DNA of 64,000 nt from assembly GCA_033980235.1 (NCBI GenBank), contig CM067072.1, forward strand, positions 17,487,047 through 17,551,046, written 5' to 3'. The translations under genes were made by a program, and so were the position numbers. The notes beneath the pieces were generated by a model that worked only from the letters and a program-made list of their open reading frames with translations, did not search any database and was not told the DNA's origin. This document shows positions 44,802-58,551 of this stretch, in pieces; the stretch's first letter is position 1, and each line of letters starts with the position of its first letter. Source of the DNA: Diadema setosum. Lineage: Eukaryota; Echinodermata; Echinoidea; Diadematoida; Diadematidae.

Positions 44802-47705
44802 GTGAGTGCAGCCATTACAGTGAGAATGACTGACTGCAGTATCTTTGTCACTGTTCACTGGAGACTTTGAATAACATACAATGTACACTTTATCTGGAAA
44901 CAATGTCCATTTTGATACTATGTAGCTCTGTTGGGGCATCTGGTATCTCTACCATCATGAATTACATGAAGAAACAAGAGCACAAAATAAGAAACAAACT
45001 ATAAAATACTGATGAAGGATAGAACATTTTCATAACCCAACTAAATAGCACTCGTAGAGTGCAGACCTCTGTGAAGCAGCTCTTTCCCACCCATACACGC
45101 ATCCTGAAAATCTTCCAATTTCCCCATGATAGTTAAACAAGATATAAAAATAAATACCGGTAAGCTAAGAAGTGTTTACCTCATCAGCTTCCTGTTGCGC
45201 GACTCCTCAAGTAGAGTGCGCATTTTAGTACGCATATACATGCAAACCTCAAATATAATGTGCAGCTTGAACTCCCAAGTTCATTGACCCTATTTGCCCA
45301 ATCATTTTTTTTTTTATCATTAAAGAATTCATAAAAATTCCTGGATCACTACCAAAATATGACCATCTATTCCTTTTGTCATTATCAACTGTTCTTGTAA
45401 GTTTCTTCAAAATCCATTCACAACTTGTTGAGTTTTTTGCACACAGACAAACCAACACCAACAAAAATGTAACCTCCTTCCTTGACGGAAGTAATAATGA
45501 CAAGACAATGTATAAAGTCATATGGGTTGCTAAAATAGGGTAATGTAATTTGGATCAAATGAAAGTTCTGTGCGATATAATTATGCTGAATCATGCCGTC
45601 ATTCACATAATCTAATCTAACCCTATCAAAGGAAAGAAAAGATTTCCCCCAGATTCACATGGACTATGCTAGTGGATTGCCCCCCCCCCCCCCTCCCCTG
45701 ATTCTTGGTTTCCTGTACCTCAAATATGTACTGCTTAGCGTGAAGGAAACCATAGGTAGCACATATCCTGTCTCATCGAAAGTTAAAGTATACAATGTTT
45801 CAATGATCATTGCATCCAAAACTGGCTGAAACTGAAAGCAGTCATAACAGATACTGCAGTATTAGTAGTGTGTTTTCCCTTGTGGAGAAATGTATCAGGG
45901 ATCAAATGAGTCACATGGTTTCAGACCAAGTCACTGTAAAGAAATTGGAGCATGCTCTTGGAACTAAGCTAAGCTTCCGTAACTGTCTTAAGACTATTAA
46001 ATCAGCTTTCAATGGGTCTTATTGTATGGCGTGAACAAAGGTTTGATTGAAGACCTGTAAGTCAGTGAGATTATAAGGAGTCCAGTCCAGTTACACGTAC
46101 TTAGTACTGCACCCTGTTATATACAACACCCCTGATAAAGGTGTTGTCTACAAACATTATGCACTACAAATTAGTTACAATTTTGGAGGAGATAGCGAAT
46201 TTGCCTTTCATATGTAGTTTAGGAAGTAAAATACTCTTGTTTGTTGTCACTCTGATCTGCACAAGGCTTCATTGTGGTGCTGGTATAATCTAATGATAGG
46301 TGACAAACATTAGTAGTTTGTCTTTTGTAGTGAAGTTTTAGCCACAAACAGTGTGTAAGCATTGGAACCACTCTCTCAGCTGTACAATCATATTGCTCAT
46401 TTTGGCTCGAAGACAAAATAGTGGTCGATGCCTGCGCTACCTAACATTTTGCCTGTTCAAAGGCGTAATGGCTACTAAAATGTGACACTTGATGATAACA
46501 TTTCAAAATTTGCTTCCCTGTCAAGTTTTCAGCATTCTCTTCCATGGATGGTGATGCACAAAAACAAAACAAAACAAAACAAACAACAGCAACAACAACA
46601 ACAACCAGTGCAGTAACTGGTGATTGCTGAATGGTACACTGTATCAGTACCAGTAAGACTACACCAATCACACAGGTACTATTTTCTTTAACAAGTAGAA
46701 ACCCTGTTTTTCGTCATTCATGGTAGAAGGAGTGTCTTCAGTACCCCATGGGGGTCAGGGGGGGGGGGGAGCACTGGATTCACACTTGGATGAAGAACAA
46801 TGCAGGCTCCTATACTTGATGCCTATAAAGCTTTATTCATTCAGTAAAGTTTGTGAAAAGGTGATGCACTTTGTATGATGTACAATGTATAAAAACATGT
46901 ACCGGTACATGTTCACAAGCATAGCCACTTGAAATGTGTAGAGATATATTTATTCAACCCATGTTATGTCTGGCTGTGTGCCTAATTTATCTCAAGGTGA
47001 TTTTCAGGATGGAGGATATCTGTATTCCTTACCACTAAACACTTTCCATTCAAGAACGACAGGATGCTGTGATAAATAATTAGAAATAAGTTTGATAAGA
47101 ATGATTTGAATATTTCCTGTAATGATGGATGTACCAGGTAGAAAGATTTATGGTATAGGGCCTATTAAAAATTGAGGGGAAAGTGTCTTTATGTTGTAAA
47201 TTTCATTTGGCCATGAAAAGTAGGCACTGTACAATATTACAAAAGAGCACTGCATTTAAGATAAGACAAACTATTAAGCAAATAAAACTGCCTTTCTCTT
47301 TCATCTGCATGGCAGAGGAAATCATGTAGTAGACAGGAATGTTGCATTCAACCAAGATTTGTGTCAATCCAATTCTTATGTGTGTGTTTTGTTTTTGTTT
47401 TGTTTTTTGTGCTATGAATGAAAAATAAAATGGAACTATCTCTATTTATCTGTTTTGTCTTTTTTTTCTTTTTTTCTTTTTTTACAATTTTAGGCACTCA
47501 ATGTCTTCAGGAAGAAAATTGTGTGTAACTCAGTTTTGCTGTTACAAGTCCACATGACTTAAAACTTGTTTAAAAAAAAGGAGAAATGTGACAATCAATC
47601 ATTCTGACCATGGAACGTACAGTTTTTCTCAAAACATCATGTGTGAACAAACCTAGCATTAGAGTGCCACTTGTATTCTCAGTCAAGAGAGGCTGCTCCA
47701 GTTAG
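44802..47705. other. Probable HOOK intron 3, nothing coding recognised
   Basis: Contains a poly-C run (about 45679-45692), a poly-G run (about 46760-46769) and CAA/AAAAC simple repeats (46560-46605). I looked for the next HOOK exon (LGQ then LGRLLQL-type codons) and did not find it. The 74-residue ORF at 45810-46034 has no family resemblance. Confidence 0.4.
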
Positions 47706-47991
47706 TTCATTCATTCATTCGTTTATTTCATTCTTCAGATAAAAAGATTGGAAAAAATAACAATCATGCATATATACACAATATGTACAGGTTAAAATGG
47801 TAAAAATTACTATCAGCGAACAAATACAATAGAACAAACGGAGTGCATTATAATAAAGAAAAATGAAATAGGATGTATCAGTAAAAGCCTAGGAGGCTTG
47901 ACAGGTAGATACACCCATAACGTATGACTTAGAAATAGCTACAGTACAGCACGGAATAACTCAATGTGTGTTCGCGCATGAGCGAGTGTGT

Positions 47992-48151
47992 GAATATGAG
48001 TGAATATAAGTTGTTGCGTTAAACATAAAACGACAAAAGATGAAACTTATACTTAATTTTAAATGAGTTCAGAATATGAGTGAATATAAGTTGTTGCGTT
48101 AAACATAAAACGACAAAAGATGAAACTTATACTTAATTTTAAATGAGTTCA
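47992..48151. repeat. 80-bp perfect-looking tandem duplication in LINE 3' end
   Basis: GAATATGAGTGAATATAAGT begins at 47992 and at 48072, and the two units look identical by eye. It covers the end of the LINE ORF and its 3' UTR. It could be a true recent duplication or an assembly artefact. Confidence 0.85.
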
Positions 48152-48687
48152 GAAATTGAATATTGCGTAGCGATGGAGGCAGAGAATTCCACATATTAGG
48201 TCCAGTATGCCGAATCGATTTATACAGGGAATGGGAAGTTACTCTAGATTTGTGGAAGAGTTGTCTATTTCTAGTATCATAATTGTGCACATCCAGATTC
48301 AAAGAAAACATTTCCATCAGATACTCAGGTAATGTATTGGAAAAATAACGATGCATAATCATACAAATACTTAATCTATTAATATCATAAATATTTAGAG
48401 TGTTCAAACTATAAAATAAAGGCATAGATGGAGCATAAAATTCAGCATTTGAACAGATACGCAGAGCCCGTTTTTGAAGACGGTGCAGTTTGCAGAGTTT
48501 GGACGGGTATGCAGTGGCCCACACAGTGTTGCAATACATAATATATGAAAGAATAAATGCATTGTACATCATGAACAAAATACGAAGGGGGACAAAATGC
48601 CTTATATGTTGAAGTACACCAATGATCCTGGATACCTTCGAACTGACATGATTAATATGAAAATCCCAGGCAAAATGTTGATCTAAT

Positions 48688-51600
48688 GGGTCAATCCACG
48701 TCAAATCATCCAATTTTCAGAAAAGTTGTTACCCGACCCCCTCCGATTTTCTTTAAAATCGCACCAAATGTTCCCCAAAGTGTCTGACGGAAAATCCCAA
48801 AATATTTTGCCCCAAGGTCAATTGGTTGCTAAGATACAGCCTCACATAGCAACCGGTGCGCATTCCAAAATATTAGTTAAAAGAAAATTAGGCATTTTTG
48901 ATTGACTGTTTTAGCATGGATATTAATGCAAATATGTTCATTATCTGGAAATTGAGAGAACTTTATAGTCTTTGCAAGAAAAACTTACTGTGACGCGAAA
49001 TTGACTTTTCGTTAACGTGCACAAGGTCACCGAAAATGGTGTTAAATGTTAATTTTGAAAATTTTAATGCATATTTAGAGGCTAATATCTTCCACATTTC
49101 ATCACCTTAGGTTCTAAAATATTATGCTGTTGAAGGCTTTGACTTGCTCAGTAATTTTGAAAAAAATCAGCGCATTCATGCGCACCGTTTTTACGGAGAG
49201 CGCCCTCAAAGTTGACAAAAATGAAAAATGTGCCAAATTCAAGGTCACGGATCACCCTTCGTCCCACCTAGGAATGGCATCAATTTTTGTGTATTGATAG
49301 ACATTTACCTATATTATCTTGGGTTACCAAAGAAATTTTGCTACCGAAATGTTCAATGGCAAATTTACCCCACCGAAAATGGTCGTAAACGGCCAAATTT
49401 CCATGTAATATCACAAATTGGGTTTAGAGGACATTTCAAATGTCCACACTTTCAAGATGAAAAGCACTAGCCCTGTGATATTTGCAGTAGACATAGTCTG
49501 TTATACATATTTTAGTAATATATACCACAAAACACTTTTATTACTTAGTAATGACCTTGAAATTTAATCCAAACTTTGATAAAAACAATAAATTGCTCCA
49601 TTTTCCTGATTGCACTGCATATAAATACGTGTTTTGAAAGACATTTCACAGAGTAATATTTCAAGAATTATGAAAGCTGAAAGCCTACCTTATTAAGGTT
49701 CTAAAGTATTTGTGCTCTTCTTTCAGATTTAGTGTCAATTTGATCATGAATGTTTTACCCTTGACCTTGAAGCCCTTCTAAAAATAGCTGTAAATTTGTT
49801 TACTACAAATTACACACACGACAGGTGTATTATGGCATGATATACTTGTGGTTCTCTCACAAACACAAAAGCTTTTTATGGTGTAAATGTATATACTGGA
49901 ATTAATCTACACTCATGCTTGCAAGATATGTTACAATTAATAACTTTGTTCTGACAATGACCCTCAATTTCAATCAAAAAAGGGGACAGTAACATTTTGT
50001 GAATTTGTGTGCATTTCCTATGGAAAACAGTGCTTTGTTTGGAAACTCATAAAAACTTGACCATTTTTACTATCTATCACTTTGATTGATTAATTTTATT
50101 CTGGTTATGGTAGAAAAGTGGCCCATGACAATTTCCAATAAAAGAAAACACAGTTATGCTTTAGAAAATGAAAAACAAAGAAATACATAAGAAATTCCAA
50201 AAACAAGAAAATACATTCAAGAATTGAAATGATTTTGGAAGTTTTCATAAGGTACAGAACAAATCCCCCGAAAAAGAAGACTCTCATTCCTTTTAATGTG
50301 CGTTTCACAGGCTAGAATGAGAATCTATAAATATGTTGGGCGCAACGTCCATATTATCAATATTATTCAGTACATAATACAGGTCTTTATGGAGAGGAAT
50401 AGGCATTTCTCATGATTTTGAAGGTCATAAATTGAGGGTCATTGTCAGAACAAAGTTATTAATTGTAACATATCTTGCAAGCATGAGTGTAGATTAATTC
50501 CAGTATATACATTTACACCATAAAAAGCTTTTGTGCTTGTGAAAGAATCACAAGTATACCATGCCATAATACACCTGTCGTGTGTGTAATTTGTAGTTAA
50601 CAAATTTACAGCTATTTTTAGAAGGGCTTCAAGGTCAAGGGTAAAACATTCATGATCAAATTGACACTAAATCTGAAAGAAGAGCACAAATACTTTAGAA
50701 CCTTAATAAGGTAGGCTTTCAGCTTTCATAATTCTTGAAATATTACTCTGTGAAATGTCTTTCAAAACACGTATTTATATGCAGTGCAATCAGGAAAATG
50801 GAGCAATTTATTGTTTTTATCAAAGTTTGGATTAAATTTCAAGGTCATTACTAAGTAATAAAAGTGTTTTGTGGTATATATTACTGAAATATGTATAACA
50901 GTCTATGTCTACTGCAAATATCACAGGGCTAGTGCTTTTCATCTTGAAAGTGTGGACATTTGAAATGTCCTCTAAACCCAATATGTGATATTACATGGAA
51001 ATTTGGCCGTTTACGACCATTTTCGGTGGGGTAAATTTGCCATTGAACATTTCGGTAGCAAAATTTCTTTGGTAACCCAAGATAATATAGGTAAATGTCT
51101 ATCAATACACAAAAATTGATGCCATTCCTAGGTGGGACGAAGGGTGATCCGTGACCTTGAATTTGGCACATTTTTCATTTTTGTCAACTTTGAGGGCGCT
51201 CTCCGTAAAAACGGTGCGCATGAATGCGCTGATTTTTTTCAAAATTACTGAGCAAGTCAAAGCCTTCAACAGCATAATATTTTAGAACCTAAGGTGATGA
51301 AATGTGGAAGATATTAGCCTCTAAATATGCATTAAAATTTTCAAAATTAACATTTAACACCATTTTCGGTGACCTCGTGCACGTTAACGAAAAGTCAATT
51401 TCGCGTCACAGTAAGTTTTTCTTGCAAAGACTATAAAGTTCTCTCAATTTCCAGATAATGAACATTTTTGCATTAATATCCATGCTAAAACAGTCAATCA
51501 AAAATGCCTAATTTTCTTTTAACTAATATTTTGGAATGCGCACCGGTTGCTATGTGAGGCTGTATCTTAGCAACCAATTGACCTTGGGGCAAAATATTTT

Positions 51601-51702
51601 GGGATTTTCCGTCAGACACTTTGGGGAACATTTGGTGCGATTTTTAAGAAAATCGGAGGGGGTCGGGTGACAAGCACTGGATGATTTGACATGGATTGAC
51701 CC
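48688..51702. mobile_element. 3,015-bp giant fold-back transposon
   Basis: Starts GGGTCAATCCACGTCAAATC and ends GATTTGACATGGATTGACCC. The inverted arms are 48688-49970 (about 1283 bp) and 50429-51702 (about 1274 bp), nearly identical by eye, around a 458-bp unpaired centre. TAAT flanks both ends (48684-48687 and 51703-51706). Removing the element with one TAAT restores the LINE frame, so the boundaries are exact. There is no transposase; an 80-residue ORF appears once in each arm (49228-49470 plus, 50929-51171 minus). The 4-bp duplication and G-rich tips would suit a Sola-type or other 4-bp-target superfamily, but that is a guess. Confidence 0.93.
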
Positions 51703-53225
51703 TAATGTCACTCCCAAGTATGTTACTACCGAGCAGTGTTCAATTTCAGTGTCATTTATATATAATGATATGTTGTCATAATTTTCACTCAAGTTTTGCG
51801 AATAACGAAATACGACATATTTTGTTTTGAGAACATTCAATGATAACTTATTACAGAGAAGCCAAGTATAAACTAAATTCAAATTTTCATTTATGGAATC
51901 AATCAAAACTGAAAAATCAGAATGGGATGCTATTAAAGTAGTGTCATCTGCAAATAATAAGAACTGAAAAAACGGTGCACATTTTACAATATCATTAATA
52001 TATATCAAAAACAGAAGGGGTCCTAATATGGACCCCTGGGGAACACCGCATAATAATGAGTTGCTATTAGAACAGTAAGTATTGTATAAAGTATATTGTT
52101 TTCGCCCAGCCAAATAACTATGAAACCACTGGTATGGTATACCACGAACCCCGTAGTATTGCAATTTGGATAGTAAAACTGAATGAGAAAGGGTGTCGAA
52201 GGCCTTCGATAAATCCATAAATATTGCAATTGCATGCTTATTTTTATCGATAAGATTCAATACCCGATCATATAAATCAATAATAGCAAACTCAGTAGAA
52301 TAATGAGAACGGAAACCATATTGATTAGAACAAAGAATATCATTCTGATTAAGAAAAGTGTAAAGTCTATCAAATGCTATTCTCTCCAATATTTTTGCAA
52401 AAACCGGAAGTACTGATATAGGTCTGTAGTTATTACAATCATTTTTGTCCCCTTTCTTAAACACAGGGATAACTTTGGCAGTTTTCATACTGGACGGAAA
52501 TACGCCGGTTTCGAGAGATAAATTACATATATGTACAATTGGTTTAATGATAAATATGATAACTGATTTTACAACGGAAGCGGGTATTTTATCAAAGCCA
52601 GCACTTTTGTTACCATCAATTTTGTGAACAATATCATATATTTCTGATTCAGAAACCGGTTTAAAAAAGAAAGAACGTTCAAAATTACCAGAGAGAAAAT
52701 CAGAAAAACTCATAGACGTATCTGATGTATCAATCGAACGAGACAGATTTGGACCAACATCCACAAAATGTTCATTAAAAATATTTGCTATTAAAACTTG
52801 ATCACATATAACATCATTTCCTTGTACTAAAATTTCAGGCAGATTACTATCAGTTTTTCCCAGAGTCCGGTTAATAAATTTCCACATACGTTTTGAATCA
52901 AATTTAGTCTTATGAAACTCATCATAGTAATATTTTCTTTTAGCATGTCGAATAACAGAGTTCAATCTATTACGATATTGCTTAAAAAATGATTCATTAC
53001 TGTTGTACAATTTAAATAATCTGTTTTTCTTCTTGATTGACTTCAATATTGCACGTGTGATCCAGGGCTTTTTAATCCTTTTATCAACAGAACCCCTTTT
53101 TCTAAGCGGCATATGTTCATTCAATATAAACAGAAAACGGTCCAAAAATAACTCATAGGCAAGATTGGCGTCGGTCAGCTCAATGGGATGATCTGTATTT
53201 CTGTGATAGCAGCAGTGAGTAAGGG

Positions 53226-55017
53226 GAATCATGACCATGCATGTACTTTTCCAAATCAGAGAGTGCAATATATTCCACTGGTCTTACATGACTCTGTTCA
53301 ATTCAGTGAAATTATGTTCTAATGCATGGTAGATTTTTCATCCTTTGCATTAAGTTTCGTAAATAAAGTGGAAGTCTTCGTAAGCCTAAAAGGCAGTCCA
53401 AATCGCTACCAATATCATCGCATCAAGCTGAATGTGGCGCTTATCATGCTGTTACCAGATCACAGAGGATGCCCTATTTTTAGACTCTGACTTAGAATAG
53501 ATTTTGTCAGCCAGTCTCCTATGTGACGTGGCTCCCTAATACATCCGATTACGAGAGTTCCTGTTTTCACTGTTTCTTTCCCCAAGGCAGTTTGAACTTT
53601 CATTCATTGAGGATATGCTATGTGGGATGGGTACTACATGTACATGCACCTCTGATAGTACTGTTGAGCATTTCAGTCTCCAATTAGGTCTATTGCACAT
53701 TCCAGTATGCATGTATTACAATCTACATACGACCCTTGTAACAACATCAAGCAGTTTCCTTACAAGTGGGATTCACTATTGTTGGGTTTCTCAATGCCCT
53801 CCTGAAGTGAGAATCTGTCTCATGCAGCAAAAAAAAAAAAAAGTCAAAGCAAAACAAAATACATTTGTAGCTATTATCTACACGGTGTAGAAGAAGAGGA
53901 GATAGAAACTGTGGACATACATGTAGCCTTGTATGTTTACAGGTAAAGCATAGCCCAGTGATGGTATCTTTGCCCATTGTAAGTCACTCTGTTGTAGACC
54001 TTTGTTTCATTCCGTCTCATTCCTTAAAAACAAACAAACAAACAAAAAAACAGACCTCTGGCTTTGCCATGTTGACGCTTTACAGATGACAAAATTATGA
54101 GCATTTGATGATAATTACCAAATGGTCTTTGTTTGTACAAGGTAGAATATATTTCCTATACTACGGTTTCAAGTTACAAGATTTTTTTTTTTTTTTAATG
54201 TCAAATTAGAAGGAAACTTTTTTTGTGTGAAATGTTACTACAGAGTTTGTATGTGTGCTCTGAATACTTAACTTATGATTTAATGTTTCTGGAGACATGA
54301 AAAGGCTACAGCCTCATGTCAAAAAGCCCCCTCTGCATGCACCTTGACTACCCTGGAGAGCTATTTGACAAGACACTGACGTACGTACATGGTAGACAGG
54401 TATTTATAGACTGGCCATCCAATGAACTGGGCTAAGGGTGATTATGAAGGCTTCCTTTCTGCACTGCAGTTTTGTTTACAAATATTGAGGGCAGTTTTGT
54501 TATATCACATGGCTTCGCTCCTAAGTATACTTATGCCTTATCTATTTATTTATTCACTTATTTGTGTTTTGTTGTTGTTTGTTTTGTTGTTATGTTTTGT
54601 TGTTGTTTTTTTGCTGCTCACTGTTGGTACATCGTGCAAACTGTACAGTGCTATCAAAGTTTATCATCTATTGGATGTACATTGTCACAAATGTACACAC
54701 AAGTAGTTATGTACATGTATCAAGGCTGTATGCATGGTTGTTTTAATGTGTATGTACACAGGTGGACCAGATTAATGGAGAACATTCTATATGATATTAG
54801 ATATAGTACATACAGGCTGACCAGATCAGTGGAGAATTTTCTATGTAGTATACAATGTAGCTACAGTAGGTGTACATGTATGCATGTGACAGGAAATACA
54901 TTATAGCTCACTCAATCTAGAATGATTTAACCCATTCCAGAAAATTCTAGGAAGTGCTGGCTGAGTGAGGCACTGCCCTTGTAGCCCAATGTGATTGGTA
55001 GTTAATTTTGGCAATGA
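53226..55017. other. Probable HOOK intron, nothing recognised
   Basis: AT-rich with A- and T-runs (53829-53841, 54182-54197). ORFs here (up to 144 residues at 54472-54906) are low-complexity and show no domain. Confidence 0.4.
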
Positions 55018-55840
55018 TGTTATGCACATAGTTAGGCAGTGAGTCATCAAGGATTCCTGGAATTTGGACTTGCTAGTATGTTCAGGTGTGTGGCCCCAGG
55101 TTGGAGAAAATTACAGAATGTACTAGAAAGGGGTGAATGGATAGTATATAAGCTGGAGAAATTCTGCAGTAAGCAGAGTACCCAACACCTCTGCTCTGAG
55201 AGTTACGTCACTTCTGGCTCTGAAGCGACTTGTTATAGTCAGTCCTGGGTTACCTGCTGACCTGCTATACAAACTGTGTTTGTGGAGATAAGGCCTGGGA
55301 GACATTTTGCCTGCAGAAAATTAATTTGCCTATTTTGGAGATAGACTCCATATTTTAGTGTCAACGGACATTATTACGGCAAAGCTGTGACGGGCTGGAT
55401 TCCTCGTTGGACATTCTAAAGTGAATCATCATTCAACGCATCAACTGGACGTGGTCGTCATAACGTCTGGATTTTACACGTTTCGCTGTGAACATTATAC
55501 CTTGGACGTCTATCGTGGATTTTACCCCGGATTTATACTGTGGATTAATGCAACCTGTGCCTTTGGAGTTACGTCGGAGGAATCATTCATCGGTGCGTCA
55601 AGGATCATTCATCGGTGCATCGAACATCGTATCTGAACATTTTCAAAGGACTACTTGATAACATAATATGTAAGTGATTCTATTACCGATTTGTAATTGT
55701 TTCTATTGATCATTATTGTACTGATGTGAAAACCGATTACGAGTCTGTACCCACAATATCACTGTTAATAAACCGCCTGAACATTAGTTGATGGTTTCTT
55801 TTGTGCGATCATTCTCAGAGTGATTTTGGTCGTAACAACA
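55018..55840 (+). mobile_element. Possible solo LTR
   Basis: The stretch has the layout of an LTR: begins TGTTATG, a TATA-like GTATATAAG at about 55144, an AATAAA signal at about 55769, and an end GGTCGTAACA(ACA) complementary in style to the start. It is more G+C-rich and denser in CpG than its surroundings. No internal retroelement region adjoins. No target-site duplication could be confirmed, so the ends may be off by tens of bases. Confidence 0.45.
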
Positions 55841-58304
55841 TGTACCTTCGCAGTTACACACACTCAAAATAATGCTTGTTGAAGTTTTGCATCACGATGC
55901 TGAAATCAATTTCGAAGAGAATCTCAAGTGTTTTTGATCCTACAATACAACTCGCCACAGTTCGTCTATTGTACACTTGGATGCCCAGGGTCACTTTCTG
56001 GTCAACTATCATTTTTTTTTTTTTTTTTTGAAGCATCGTAATAATTTTTACTGTGCTGTGTGAGTGAATGGTGGCAAATATACTCAAGATTTGCATCACA
56101 ATGCTAAAACCATTAACTCTTGTACAGGTATGTGAATGCAGCCTATAAGACTTGTCCAACGAGAAAGCTTGCACTTGATGGTGCATACAGGCAAATGGTG
56201 CTGTGTTAAATAAACATGGTAGTGTATTTTTAAAGTTGAAAGTCCTTTTGTCTTTGTTTTATCAGCAGTTTTTCATGGCATTCAATGTTCAGCTCCTCAA
56301 TGTGACATTTGATTTCTATAGTAAGTCTTTATGTACCTGCTCAAATTATGCTCATCAAATTCTTGTGCCTGTATCATTCCAAAATCGACTACATTGTAAA
56401 TCGTGGAGAAAGAAATATATGTAAAACACATATTTCTCGATTACGAGCGTAATCCAGCTTCATTCACTTGTTAAAGTACAATTTTGTAAAGTCTTGTGAT
56501 CCCATAGCATTACTCTGAAATCAAGAAAAGAATAGTTTCTGTGTTGTCAGTTGATCAGCATTTAAGTGTAAACCGGATAGTATGTACCGGTACTTGTACA
56601 AATTGTGCTGATCTTCAGTAATCCGCTAGTTTGTTTTTTTTTTTTTGGTTATTGTTTGTGATGGTATCCTGTACAGGTGTGTACATGTAGAAATGTAAAA
56701 TATGTAGAATATGTTGGAGTGGGCCTCACATATCACTTACGTGGAAGTTTTTTAATTTAGCTGTGGTATTCAGCGACCATTATGTCATTGTGACAGTATT
56801 CTAAAGCAAAAACTCTTTTGGAAAGTTGGAATGCAGACCTGCAATTTTTTATTTACAAAGAATTCAAGGACATGATATATCCTGTAGGTGTAGAGGAGCA
56901 ACCATGCATGAATGCCAATGTGGAGCGCTGCATTGTTGTTTCTGAATAGCTCGCTAAGTTCATGACATGCAGCTTGAGGGAAGATATCCTTGTAATATCA
57001 ACAATCTACAAAGAATAGCACTAATGCCTGTGATGGTACTGTATATCAATCACACCTGGTTTTACCTTTATCTTAGAACAATGATGGGTGTAATAGGTGT
57101 ACAGTGTACAATGTACAAAACTTGTAGTTCTATCTTTGGCTAGGGTCTTTCAAGAATTCTTCACATATTACATCAGCAGATATCCATTATATTTGTCCAT
57201 ATTGGTCCATGGGTACTAGTACACTGTAACCGTGTTGATTTATGTATTTATATGTAATAACATATTCTTTCATTTGTAATAATTTATTCTTTCATTTATG
57301 TAGTACAATGTGCTTGGTTCATACTGTATGATGGCTATTACTAGGGGTCAGGATCATTTATCTGTTTGCCAGTGTGTGCGCTGGCCCATTGAAACCCATT
57401 TACCGGTACACCTGACGTATTCTTTGCAAAGAAAAGTGTAAGTGGGATCTCTGTGAGGTGTTGATAGTGTGCTTTGTGAAGGCAGGGTATAATTTGTAGT
57501 CAATGCTGTAATTTTATGTTTGTGCCTGTGGCAGTCACTTCTGACTGTGTGTGTGAGTGAACAGTCATGGCATACAGTATGTAGCCATCAAACCTGTGGG
57601 AATCGGTGTTGTGCCAAGCATTGTACCTTGTGAGAGGAAGCTCTTCATTGCTTACACATGATCTGACAGACTTCTGTCTGGGACAGATGGCTCCGTGAAT
57701 GTTTAGTGCTGAGTGCCAGGCTAGCACTAAAGGCACATGTTGTACATTGTAGGCCTACATCTTATTTGCTCTGCTTCTTAGTTTAAATTATTGATGCTTT
57801 TAGAAAGGGGTGTTGCAATCATGTTATCGGTATCAGTACAATATAATGTACAGCAATGCAGTACAGCATTAGGCCTATTGATAGCAGTGAATGAAAATAG
57901 TACTGATGGTAGTAATAATAAAAATGATCATATTCCGAATGAGAACAATAATGATGATTATGATATGTAGTGTGCTGTATATTTGTAAGGATCACTGTTA
58001 GTTTTTATAGTCATTACACAGGTACATGTTAATCATGACTGTAGGAAGATGGAGAGCAGAAGATACCTGTGCATCATAAGAGTGAAAAAAACAAACAAAC
58101 AAATAAATGCCTTGGAGTTATTACTCCATTGTACCAACTTGCTAAAGAAAAAAAAAATCATACGGTATATTTACAAACTTTGGTACATTGTAAATCCCTT
58201 GATACAGCATTTAATAATTTATACAAATTTGTACACAAAATTCCCATGACTCTTTAGTGTTTCAATACTTTTTGCAATTATGTTCTACATTGTAAAGGGC
58301 TTGT
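55841..58304. other. Non-coding stretch, nothing recognised
   Basis: T-runs at about 56012-56031 and 56634-56646. Scattered GTACATGT motifs. No gene or bounded repeat was recognised. Confidence 0.4.
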
Positions 58305-58423
58305 GGGCCCTGTTTTATCAAAAGATGTAATCGATTATAAATTTTGTCAGCACACAGGCTGCCATGGACTTATGATAGAAATTAGCTATATAATCAACTA
58401 TAACTCTTCATTAAACAGGGCCC
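58305..58423. mobile_element. 119-bp MITE with GGGCCCTGTTT tips
   Basis: The left tip GGGCCCTGTTTTATCAAAAG and the right tip CTTCATTAAACAGGGCCC are inverted, and inner AATCGATTATAA and TTATATAATCAAC-type blocks partly pair. No ORF. Confidence 0.75.
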
Positions 58424-58551
58424 AGGTTTGCTTCAGGAATAAGTAAAACCAAGTACTGTTACGTTCAAATGCAGTGCATGAATTACAATTGTACATACAC
58501 TGTAAATGGCAAATGTAATACAAGTTAACCAATTGCTGTGGAATATGCAAG

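Larger units (their letters stand above)
47706..53225 (-). pseudogene. 5'-truncated LINE (reverse transcriptase) split by a hairpin transposon
   Basis: Two minus-strand parts, 53225-51703 and 48687-47706, form one LINE interrupted by the element at 48688-51702. The first part encodes the endonuclease-RT linker and reverse transcriptase (ITRAILKSIKKKNRL; NYRPISVLP; MDLSKAFDT; GVPQGSILGPLLF; LLFADDTTL; KLSLNVLKTKYVVF; breaks off at YLGVTL). The second resumes at DQHFAWDFHINHV and runs through RLQKRALRIC to the stop at 48099. The 3' end is ATGAAATAAACGAATGAATG, a GAAT-repeat tail. The endonuclease is absent, so this is a dead-on-arrival copy, though its remaining frame has no stops apart from the insertion. 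It is related to but distinct from the intact LINE at 26388, sharing the ATGAAATAAAC 3' end. Confidence 0.88.

Noticed and set aside
54472..54906. 144-codon cysteine-rich ORF
   Set aside because: Arises from TTGTTGT and TACATGTA simple sequence; no signal of a real secreted cysteine-rich protein and no splice context.
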